5,741 bases of DNA from Methanobacteriota archaeon (GTDB lineage: Archaea > Halobacteriota > Methanosarcinia > Methanosarcinales > Methanoperedenaceae): the NCBI GenBank assembly GCA_018900975.1, contig JAHIFK010000270.1, positions 1 through 5,741 of the forward strand, written 5' to 3'. This document shows positions 1-5,561 of the stretch, piece by piece (positions within the stretch are counted from its first letter, which is position 1; the number at the start of each line of letters is the position of its first letter). Made by a program: the position numbers and the translations under genes. A model generated the notes under the pieces. That model had not been told where the DNA came from and made no database searches. It saw only the letters and a list, made by a program, of their open reading frames with translations.

Positions 1-448
1 AAAAGCAAATGTACAGATGAAGTTGAAAAACGAATCGTAGATATAAGGTTCAAGATCCTGAAAAGGACATGTATGATATAGAAAAAATATTGAAAGGTGA
101 AGGTTATGAAATAAGTGCACGAAGCGTCGCCCGTGTCCTTTCTGATCATGGAATAACTTTAAAAAAAACGAAGCAGAAGCCCTCACCAAAAAACACAATA
201 CGAAAACCGAAAAACCAGAAATCGAAGACCTTCTTACGATAGGTTTCAATACAAATTATGGTGGGATATTTTTACTCCTGCCATATCTTATTATTATGGG
301 AATAGAGAGAATCGTAAGTTCTATTGGTATAAAAAAACAAGACGGTACGACCGTACTTCAGAGTGTACTTACTCTCATATTTCTTGCTCTTATTGGAAAA
401 AAACGTGTTAGTAAAGCAGAGACTTGTAAAGACTATGGCCTTGCTGCT
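1..448 (+). pseudogene. Degraded transposase, N-terminal half (frameshifted)
   Basis: This is the 5' part of a transposase that reads through three frames. Bases 1-44 read KSKCTDEVEKRIVDIR in frame 1. Frame 3 continues from about 45 to the TAG at 240-242 and contains a helix-turn-helix-like segment (DIEKILKGEGYEISARSVAR, then VLSDHGITLKK). Frame 2, open from 146, carries KPEIEDLLTIGFNTNYGG, a hydrophobic stretch and GTTVLQSVLTLIFLALIGKK up to KDYGLAA near 448. The order (DNA-binding helix-turn-helix, basic linker, then a segment before the catalytic domain) fits a DDE-type transposase of archaeal insertion sequences, as I recall the family. I cannot name the IS family with confidence. The catalytic domain is absent because the sequence switches at about 440-450 to an IS110-type tail. 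The reading begins before the window. Two frame changes and the lost catalytic domain indicate a dead gene. The second change coincides with slippery sequences and could in principle be programmed. Confidence 0.65.
158..194 (+). other. Two -1 slippery heptamers in a frame overlap
   Basis: Frame 3 is open to 239 and frame 2 is open from 146, so both are open across 146-239. Inside that overlap lie two sequences that match the X XXY YYZ rule for -1 ribosomal frameshifting when read in frame 3: T TTA AAA at 158-164 and A AAA AAC at 188-194. A -1 slip at the second gives PSPK followed by KHNTKTEKPEIEDL, the most natural continuation by eye. Several insertion sequences use such slips to make transposase. 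Here ordinary decay by base loss in an A-run is equally possible, and a second frame change near base 44 has no slippery site. Confidence 0.35.
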
Positions 449-613
449 AATGTGGCAAGACAAAATGATGAGAATTTGAAACGCTTTTATGATAAGAAGA
501 TCAGCGAGGGAAAGCATCATTTTTCTGCTTTGAATGCGGTGGCTGCTAAATTGTTGAGGATAGTCTACTGGGTTTTGAAGAATAAAAAGGAGTATCATAC
601 ACAACTGAATTAA
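446..613 (+). pseudogene. IS110-type transposase, C-terminal remnant
   Basis: The last ~55 residues of the frame ending at the TAA of 611-613 look like the extreme C-terminus of IS110/IS116/IS902 transposases (Transposase_20 region). The visible string is NVARQNDENLKRFYDKK, then ISEGKHHFSALNAVAAKLLR, then IVYWVLKNKKEY. In that family this helical tail (xxFYxxxxxxGKxxxxALxAVxxKLLRIxYxxLK) follows the catalytic serine domain. Neither the DEDD-like N-terminal domain nor the serine region is present here. The remnant is joined in frame to the front of an unrelated transposase at about 437-455. The fused product could not work as either enzyme, so I treat it as the scar of an insertion or recombination between two elements. 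The family call is from remembered sequence pattern, not a database search. Confidence 0.7.
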
Positions 614-664
614 GTTTAGTCTATTGAAAGGGATACTGACCAGACAAACCGATAGTGGATACTA

Positions 665-672
665 TTTTTTTT
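665..672 (+). terminator. T-tract, possible archaeal terminator
   Basis: A run of eight T lies about 50 bases after the stop of the transposase remnant, followed by ATTT. Archaeal RNA polymerase can stop at U-tracts without a strong hairpin. I see no convincing stem immediately upstream, so this is only a plausible end for leftward-derived plus-strand transcripts. Confidence 0.25.
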
Positions 673-728
673 ATTTGGGGCAAGTATGGGATGTGGTGAT
701 TATATGCAACCTGTGATTTCATGTTAAA

Positions 729-780
729 CCCCGCCAGAGGCGGCGCCTCACCGGGGTCTGGGGTCGCAACCCCAGCGCCG
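729..780. repeat. GC-rich double-hairpin element
   Basis: A sharply GC-rich island in AT-rich surroundings folds into two adjacent hairpins. Hairpin A (729-756) has an outer CCCCG/CGGGG stem (729-733 with 752-756) and an inner GAGGC/GCCTC stem (737-741 with 745-749). Hairpin B (758-775) is a perfect 7-bp stem CTGGGGT/ACCCCAG around a CGCA loop. An alternative pairing also exists: CGGCGC at 741-746 is exactly complementary to GCGCCG at 775-780 and would exclude the inner stem of A while enclosing B. It lies between the IS debris and the 3' end of the acetyltransferase gene. It resembles dispersed extragenic palindromic repeats more than a terminator, since no T-run follows on either strand. 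Confidence 0.5.
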
Positions 781-868
781 TTTAGATAATATTGACCGAA
801 AGTGTTAATAGTACGCTTATCTGCGGTTTTCGTTTTTCCACCAACAATAATGAAACGGTCTCGATATT

Positions 869-1306
869 TCAACTCATCTTCAATCTCATCATGCACGCGC
901 TTTCCCCATCATTATAATACCTCTCCACGACCTCTGTCTGATGGAATCCATGTCTCTCATAGAACCTCTTTGCTTTCAAGTTACCTTTACGCACTTCCAG
1001 GATAATCTCAGAAACCCCGATACCCCGAAAAACCTGTATTATCTCCTTTAAAAGTGCGCTTCCAAGCTTGCGGCTCTGGTAGGAAGGATGCACAGCGAGT
1101 GAGAATATGCGGCCTGTGGTTTCAGAAGTCAGGAACCCGACAACGAACCCAACAACAAAGCCGTTGACCTGCGCCACGATAAAACCATCAGAGCAGGTCT
1201 CATAGAACTGCATATAGAAGAAAGGGTCATGCTCATTAAATACCTGCCTTTCTATGTCAATGACCCATGGGAAGTCGGCGGGCTCGAATTTTCGAATGAG
1301 GTTCAA
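869..1306 (-). CDS. GNAT acetyltransferase, RimI-like
   Basis: A complete 145-residue single-domain GNAT acetyltransferase. Enzymes of this fold move the acetyl group of acetyl-CoA to an amine. RimI/Ard1-like archaeal members acetylate protein N-termini in the cytoplasm. The acetyl-CoA pyrophosphate loop is visible as LAVHPSYQSRKLGSALL (residues 70-86, Q77-x-R79-x-x-G82-x-A84), and motif B as LEVRKGNLKAKRFYERHGF (103-121). The C-terminal YYNDGESACMMR (130-141) matches the YY-x-DGxDAxxM ending of RimI proteins. Length is normal for the family. The start must be TTG at 1306-1304, because a TGA codon precedes it directly and the next Met is at residue 32, inside the fold. GGGG lies just upstream as a weak ribosome site. 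The gene diverges from the secretion operon, so co-function is not implied. The protein substrate cannot be read from sequence, and a RimI-like small-molecule acetyltransferase is the main alternative. Confidence 0.88.
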   Translation of the reverse strand: MNLIRKFEPADFPWVIDIERQVFNEHDPFFYMQFYETCSDGFIVAQVNGFVVGFVVGFLTSETTGRIFSLAVHPSYQSRKLGSALLKEIIQVFRGIGVSEIILEVRKGNLKAKRFYERHGFHQTEVVERYYNDGESACMMRLKMS

Positions 1307-1327
1307 TCAACCCCTGTCTGTTACTGT

Positions 1328-1338
1328 CAAATATAAAG
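1328..1338 (-). promoter_or_regulatory. TATA box for the acetyltransferase gene
   Basis: On the minus strand the sequence reads CTTTATATTTG, a good archaeal TATA element. Its centre lies about 27 bases before the TTG start at 1306. Archaeal transcription usually begins about 25 bases after the box, so the mRNA would have almost no leader. Confidence 0.5.
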
Positions 1339-1410
1339 ATATTCCAAAAAGGACGGGAAATGAAAAATAAGGATTCGTTTTTGGGGAAAAATCTGCCTTT
1401 AACAGTGATA

Positions 1411-1419
1411 TTTATATAA
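1411..1419 (+). promoter_or_regulatory. TATA box for the secretion operon
   Basis: TTTATATAA lies with its centre about 30 bases before the ATG at 1445. A transcript starting 25-27 bases downstream would begin at about 1440, within a few bases of the ATG, giving a leaderless or nearly leaderless operon mRNA. No Shine-Dalgarno sequence precedes this ATG, which agrees. An internal ATG at 1472 has GAAGG just upstream and is the alternative start. Confidence 0.55.
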
Positions 1420-1444
1420 TCTTAGTGTTAATAATATACATAAT

Positions 1445-3373
1445 ATGACTGAAATGGGAATTGAAGGAAACATGGATACTTTAGAAGATAATCCGCCTCC
1501 TGTAAATCCAGATATTCCCGTTTTCCATCTTTCTTTACCTGGAATGGATATATTGATAACGGTTTCCATCATCCTTTTCATAATTTCGATACTTGGATTT
1601 GCTTTTCAAGGCCAGTTAATTAATGTTCCAGACGCAGATCTTTCAGGGATCTCTTCATTATCATATATTATGCAAATACTGGGTATCTTGCTGCTTTTAG
1701 TGGCATATTTTAATGGGAAAATGCAAAGAGGCATACAGATAACTGGAAAATATGCCCTCTACATGAATACTGTCATGGAGATGACAAAGAGGAATTTTAA
1801 GATCAGGGAACTTAAAGAGGTGCCGGTGTATGATGCCAGCAAATACGGCGAACTGGTAAGTTACGCTCATCCACAGGATTATGAGGAAGTCGAGCAAACC
1901 TGGGTCTCAAAACCCTTTACCCTTGTTACCATTATCAATAACTTGCGGTCTCACAAGAATATGTATATAGTATCAGAACCCGTGCTTAATGATTTTGAAA
2001 AAACCTTAATGTTGCGTGTGTACGAATCATTAAAAATATTTCTTCTTGAGGATGATATCGATTTTAGCCGCATGAATAAGGAGATAATTCTATATAATAA
2101 TTTTTTAAAAATACTGGATGTATACGGTCTCGATCTCGAACCCACCTCACTGAACAAGATATGGTACTATATGAAAAGGGATTACGCAGGATATGGAAAA
2201 CTGGATGTGCTCCTTAAAGACCCCATGATCGAAGATATATCATGTGATGGGGCCGATGTACCGGTTTACCTGTATCACAGGAAATACACCAATATCGAGA
2301 CGAACGTTATCTTCGAAGAAGAAGAACTCAACAATGCTATCCTGAAACTCGCCCAGGTATCAGGAAAATCCATCTCAACAGGCTACCCGATATTGAACGC
2401 CCGGCTTCCTGACGGCTCGCGTCTTGAAGCTACGCTCGGCAGGGAAGTAACAACACGCGGTGGCACAATCACAATAAGGAAATTCAGGGAAGAACCATTC
2501 ACTCCCATTGACCTTATAAAATACGGGACGTTCAACACCGAGGTCATGGCTTACCTGTGGATTGCTGTTGAGAACCACAAGAACATAATCATAGTAGGAG
2601 AGACAGCAGCGGGCAAAACCACTGTCCTGAACGCCATATCCCTTTTTATCCCATCTGAATCCAAAGTCATAACCATAGAAGATACAAGGGAACTCACATT
2701 ATATCACAAAAACTGGATACCTGCTACCATAAGGGAGACATTCATGGGCCAGGAAGCGGCCGACATAGATATGTACGAACTTCTTCGTTCTGCCCTGAGG
2801 CAGCGCCCTGAATTCCTGTTGGTCGGTGAAATAAGAGGCAAGGAATCCTACACCCTGTTCCAGGCAATGAGCACCGGGCACACGACCTTCTCTACGATGC
2901 ACGCGGGCAGCATTCAGACCGCTGTGAACAGGCTGCTAAGTGAACCCATAAACGTCCCTCTCATGATGCTGAGTTCACTAGATATAATGATAATAGAAGT
3001 ATTGCGTCATGTTGGCAAGAAAAGGGTCAGGAGGACAGAGACCGTTTCCGAGTTCGTGGGTATAAATGCAGCCTCAGGAGACATAAGTACCCGTGAAGTT
3101 TACAAGTGGAACCCTGTGCATGACTCGATAGAGAAAAGCGGCGCGTCAAGCGTCCTTGATAGTATAATGCACAACCGCGGCTGGGACAAAGAGAGGATCA
3201 ATAAAGAATTAGAGGATAGGAAAGCCTTGCTGCAATACTTGCTTGATAATGATATCAATGATTACAGGGATGTAACATCGATCATAAGGCGGTATTATGA
3301 GGACCGCGAAGAGATCATGAATTTAGTACGGGAAGGAAAAGTCCTGCTTAGTGAACAACATGGATCTTTATAA
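1445..3373 (+). CDS. Membrane-anchored type II/IV secretion ATPase (FlaI/GspE-like)
   Basis: A 642-residue motor ATPase of the archaeal FlaI/GspE/TadA family, which as hexamers power pilus assembly or secretion at the cytoplasmic face. The core has the expected parts in order: an N-terminal domain with GYGKLDVLLKDPMIEDISCDG (about 249-269), the linker LNARLPDGSRLEATLG (317-332), an arginine-rich TTRGGTITIRKF (336-347), Walker A GETAAGKTT (385-393, K391), Asp box TIEDTREL (410-417), Walker B FLLVGEIRG (457-465, catalytic E462) and His box STGHTTFSTMHA (476-487). The C-terminal WxxxxxxxELExR and DYRDVTSIIRRYYED region (about 580-620) is typical of archaeal members. All catalytic residues are present. 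The odd part is the N-terminus: two hydrophobic segments, about 34-54 and 72-90, joined by a short acidic loop, form a predicted membrane hairpin that ordinary family members lack. The acidic first 33 residues and the Lys/Arg-rich stretch after the second helix put both ends in the cytoplasm. The 3' end overlaps the next gene by 23 bases. Starts at residue 4 or 10 are possible and would keep the hairpin. Confidence 0.9.
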   Translation: MTEMGIEGNMDTLEDNPPPVNPDIPVFHLSLPGMDILITVSIILFIISILGFAFQGQLINVPDADLSGISSLSYIMQILGILLLLVAYFNGKMQRGIQITGKYALYMNTVMEMTKRNFKIRELKEVPVYDASKYGELVSYAHPQDYEEVEQTWVSKPFTLVTIINNLRSHKNMYIVSEPVLNDFEKTLMLRVYESLKIFLLEDDIDFSRMNKEIILYNNFLKILDVYGLDLEPTSLNKIWYYMKRDYAGYGKLDVLLKDPMIEDISCDGADVPVYLYHRKYTNIETNVIFEEEELNNAILKLAQVSGKSISTGYPILNARLPDGSRLEATLGREVTTRGGTITIRKFREEPFTPIDLIKYGTFNTEVMAYLWIAVENHKNIIIVGETAAGKTTVLNAISLFIPSESKVITIEDTRELTLYHKNWIPATIRETFMGQEAADIDMYELLRSALRQRPEFLLVGEIRGKESYTLFQAMSTGHTTFSTMHAGSIQTAVNRLLSEPINVPLMMLSSLDIMIIEVLRHVGKKRVRRTETVSEFVGINAASGDISTREVYKWNPVHDSIEKSGASSVLDSIMHNRGWDKERINKELEDRKALLQYLLDNDINDYRDVTSIIRRYYEDREEIMNLVREGKVLLSEQHGSL

Positions 3374-5195
3374 ATTTGACCGTATTTCCTACGGGATATT
3401 TGGAAAATGGATTGAAAAAAGAAGCGGGGCATATGTGGAACTTTCACATAAATTGATGCAGGCGCATGTGGGTGTTCCTTATGAGATCTATGTATCACGT
3501 ACCTATCTGATCTCGATACTGTTATCACTGCCTTTAGGACTACTGGTTTATTTTTTAGTATATGACCTGTTTGGGTTTATGGGAGATTTTTCGCTGTTGA
3601 TCATCCCGCTGCTATCAGTATTCTGCGGTTTTACGATTTATAGCTTAATGATGGCTTACCCGTATTATATAGCGAACGTGCGTGGGAACAGCCTTGATAT
3701 TGTACTTCCTCATGCTGTGGCGCTCATGCATGCAATGAGCAGGGGGTCAAGCGATATTACTGTTTTTTTTAAGATCATTTCAAGTAATAAAAAGATATAC
3801 GGTGAGGTATCCAATGAGGTCAGGGGCGTGCTAATAGACACCAGTATATTGAATAATGACCTGAACACAGCTCTGAGGAACGCTGCCAGGAACTCGCCGT
3901 CAGAGAGCTTCAAGAACTTCCTTGAGAGCCTATCTACTATAATAACAGGAGGAGGGAACCTTGTAGCATATTTTCTTACTAAGTCCGAGCAATACAGGCT
4001 AAAGGCGCTCAATGCCAACAAAGCTTTCATGGAAAACCTTGCTGTGATGGCTGAAATGTATGTTACCGGCGTCGCTGTAGGACCTCTTTTTATAATAGTA
4101 CTTCTTGTTGTGCTCGGGCTGATAGGGGGAGATAAATATTATATTTTTCTCCTTATGATGGTATATCTCTTTATACCGGCTGGGGGCATTTTCTTTCTCC
4201 TTATTCTGTCTTCAATGTCTGAAGGAACAACCTCAAAGTTCGTTAAAATATCAGATAACTACCTTCCCGAAACAGAATACCAGTCTATCATCAAAGGGAT
4301 GACCCGTCAAAGGATTTACTTATTCCTTAAAAATCATCTAAAAGAATTTATCGAATTCCCTGAAAAAATTCTATATATCTCGGTTCCGATCGGATTGTTT
4401 TTTTTCATCATCACTACTTTTGGGTTTTACAGCCTTGACTTTGATCAGCTTATTTACATGATCGACGACTATCTTGTTTTTACGGCTATGATCATTTTAC
4501 TTCCTTATGTGGTGTTTGTGGAAGTGCATTTTAGGAGGATCAACCAGATATCCTCAAATTTCCCTGAATTCCTTAGCAGGCTTGTCAGCCTCCACGAATC
4601 CGGGCTTACACTTACGGCGTCTATCAAGCGCCTGAGAACATCCAATCTTGGTATTATGAACGAGGAGGTTAGAAAGCTGATCACGGATATCGAACTGGGT
4701 GATGGTATCTCAGCGGCGTTTCGGAATTTAGGTAATCGCGTGAACACAATAACTGTGCAAAGAGCGGTAGTCCTGATCGAAAATGCCTTGAAGATGACGG
4801 GTAACGTGAAAGATACTCTGGTGATAGCAGCTAGCGACGCTGTTACTGCAAAATCAATGGAAGAAGAAAGGTCGCAGTCAATTAAAATGTACGTACTGAT
4901 ATTATATATCGCTTTTTTTGTGTTCCTGTATGTTTCATGGTCTCTTGTAACAGGGTTTTTCCCGCAGCTTCCTGAAACACAGCCAGGGGATGTTGTAGAG
5001 ATAGCAGGTGAAGGTATTTCTTTTGCAGGTTTTGATAAACCGCTTTACATAAGGCTGTTTTTCCATGCAGCTATTCTTGAGGCGTTCTTTTCGGGTCTTG
5101 TGGCAGGGCAGCTGGGCGAAGGGAATGCAAAACTCGGGTTGAAACACGGGCTGATCATGATGTCTATAGCCTATGTCGTTTTCGTGTTACTTTGA
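3351..5195 (+). CDS. FlaJ/TadC-like secretion platform membrane protein
   Basis: A 614-residue polytopic protein with two type II secretion F (T2SSF/GspF) modules, the archaeal FlaJ/TadB-C/PilC arrangement. It forms the membrane platform on which the partner ATPase works. Predicted membrane segments lie at about 52-72, 80-101, 237-258, 262-287, 341-359, 371-391, 512-534, 567-587 and 595-613. The two large cytoplasmic helical modules lie between segments 2 and 3 (about 110-235, with LPHAVALMHAMSRG at 119-132) and between 6 and 7 (about 400-510, with FPEFLSRLVSLHESGLTLTA at 404-423). The matching hydrophobic-charged helix at the start of each module suggests the internal duplication known for the family. 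Length and layout are normal for archaeal FlaJ homologues. The start is GTG at 3351, inside the ATPase gene. ATG at 3360 (residue 4) is equally possible. Both overlap the ATPase stop, so translation is probably coupled. Residues 536-566 form a proline- and acid-rich loop that should face outside. I cannot tell pilus from secretion use. Confidence 0.9.
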   Translation: MNNMDLYKFDRISYGIFGKWIEKRSGAYVELSHKLMQAHVGVPYEIYVSRTYLISILLSLPLGLLVYFLVYDLFGFMGDFSLLIIPLLSVFCGFTIYSLMMAYPYYIANVRGNSLDIVLPHAVALMHAMSRGSSDITVFFKIISSNKKIYGEVSNEVRGVLIDTSILNNDLNTALRNAARNSPSESFKNFLESLSTIITGGGNLVAYFLTKSEQYRLKALNANKAFMENLAVMAEMYVTGVAVGPLFIIVLLVVLGLIGGDKYYIFLLMMVYLFIPAGGIFFLLILSSMSEGTTSKFVKISDNYLPETEYQSIIKGMTRQRIYLFLKNHLKEFIEFPEKILYISVPIGLFFFIITTFGFYSLDFDQLIYMIDDYLVFTAMIILLPYVVFVEVHFRRINQISSNFPEFLSRLVSLHESGLTLTASIKRLRTSNLGIMNEEVRKLITDIELGDGISAAFRNLGNRVNTITVQRAVVLIENALKMTGNVKDTLVIAASDAVTAKSMEEERSQSIKMYVLILYIAFFVFLYVSWSLVTGFFPQLPETQPGDVVEIAGEGISFAGFDKPLYIRLFFHAAILEAFFSGLVAGQLGEGNAKLGLKHGLIMMSIAYVVFVLL

Positions 5196-5201
5196 TATAG
5201 A

Positions 5202-5293
5202 ACGCGGATGGCGCGGATTTGAGGTTTCTATTTCTGCTATTTCCTTTCTGGTGTAACACGGATAATTTGATCAGTGCGCATCCGCACAATACG
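5202..5293. repeat. GCGGAT-type degenerate palindromic element
   Basis: Immediately after the platform gene the sequence has GCGGAT twice (5204-5209 and 5213-5218), ACGGAT at 5258-5263, and the reverse form ATCCGC at 5280-5285. The outer parts are imperfectly inverted: GCGGATGGCGC at 5204-5214 against TGCGCATCCGC at 5275-5285. The motif resembles GCGGAT/ATCCGC intergenic repeats that I recall from methanogen genomes. It may be a remnant of a dispersed element. Its position 7 bases after the stop codon could also place it in the operon's 3' untranslated region. Confidence 0.4.
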
Positions 5294-5337
5294 TATTCCA
5301 ATTTGTTTGCACTTTTATATCCCAACTTTGAGGACAC

Positions 5338-5345
5338 TTTTTTTT
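5338..5345 (+). terminator. T8 tract, likely operon terminator
   Basis: Eight consecutive T lie about 140 bases after the platform gene stop. Further plus-strand T-tracts follow at 5371-5376, 5447-5453 and 5496-5502. A series of U-tracts is a normal archaeal way to end transcription. This group lies between two same-strand genes and would insulate the downstream gene. Confidence 0.45.
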
Positions 5346-5483
5346 AATATAAATCACTAACTACATCATCTTTTTTCTAAAATACCCCTGATTTTCTTAA
5401 CTTCTAAAACCAATTTCTCGATAAATTGCACCTATCACCGATACTGTTTTTTTCCCTTAGCATTTTTATTAAATATTCATTAT

Positions 5484-5553
5484 GTATGTATACACTTTTT
5501 TTAAGATAAACACTATCAATAAATACAATGTTTAAATATAATCATATACATAC
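5484..5553. promoter_or_regulatory. Inverted repeat around the downstream promoter
   Basis: GTATGTATA at 5484-5492 is the exact reverse complement of TATACATAC at 5545-5553. The two 9-base arms flank the TATA box at 5531-5540, and the right arm ends 8 bases before the ATG. This is the geometry of a regulator binding pair, but in such AT-rich DNA it may be chance. Confidence 0.2.
5531..5540 (+). promoter_or_regulatory. TATA box for the partial downstream gene
   Basis: TTTAAATATA is a strong archaeal TATA element. Its centre is about 26 bases before the ATG at 5562, so transcription would start at or next to the start codon and give a leaderless mRNA. No Shine-Dalgarno sequence is visible before that ATG. 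Confidence 0.55.
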
Positions 5554-5561
5554 TATATATT

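Larger units (their letters stand above)
5196..5561. other. AT-rich non-coding gap with repeat, T-tracts and promoter
   Basis: No credible coding region is visible on either strand. The only plus-strand ATG frame near the next gene (5482-5535) is 17 codons long and low-complexity. The gap holds a GCGGAT-type repeat element near its start, four T-tracts spread across the middle, a 9-bp inverted repeat and a TATA box just before the partial gene at 5562. It is markedly more AT-rich than the operon before it. Confidence 0.6.

Noticed and set aside
272..604. Minus-strand open frame opposite the transposase remnant
   Set aside because: The plus strand explains this region with recognisable transposase sequence. 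The antisense product is low-complexity and has no domain.
631..663. Direct repeat GGATACT at 631-637 and 657-663 as a target-site duplication
   Set aside because: The copies are only 26 bases apart with no element between them, and a 7-base match here can be chance.
621..896. Minus-strand open frame of 91 codons overlapping the acetyltransferase end
   Set aside because: Its start lies inside the acetyltransferase 3' end, it passes straight through the GC-rich hairpin element, it has no recognisable domain, and no promoter is seen for it.
802..1005. Plus-strand open frame opposite the acetyltransferase
   Set aside because: It is antisense to a clear GNAT protein and its translation (Ser/Pro/Arg-rich, no domain) is typical of a shadow frame.
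1141..1166. Apparent tandem repeat GFVVGFVVGF in the acetyltransferase
   Set aside because: It falls on the beta-strand pair where GNAT proteins commonly have G-x-V-V-G repeats, and the DNA copies are not identical, so no expansion or slippage is implied.
1399..1581. Minus-strand frame across the operon promoter
   Set aside because: It covers the plus-strand TATA box and the first codons of the ATPase and shows no family features. It is a shadow.
3710..4030. Minus-strand frame of 106 codons inside the platform gene
   Set aside because: It is antisense to conserved T2SSF sequence, and its leucine/serine-rich product mirrors the codon pattern of the real gene.
5482..5535. Tiny plus-strand frame MYVYTFFKINTINKYNV
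   Set aside because: It is only 17 codons of AT-rich low-complexity sequence, with no ribosome site, and it overlaps the next gene's TATA box.
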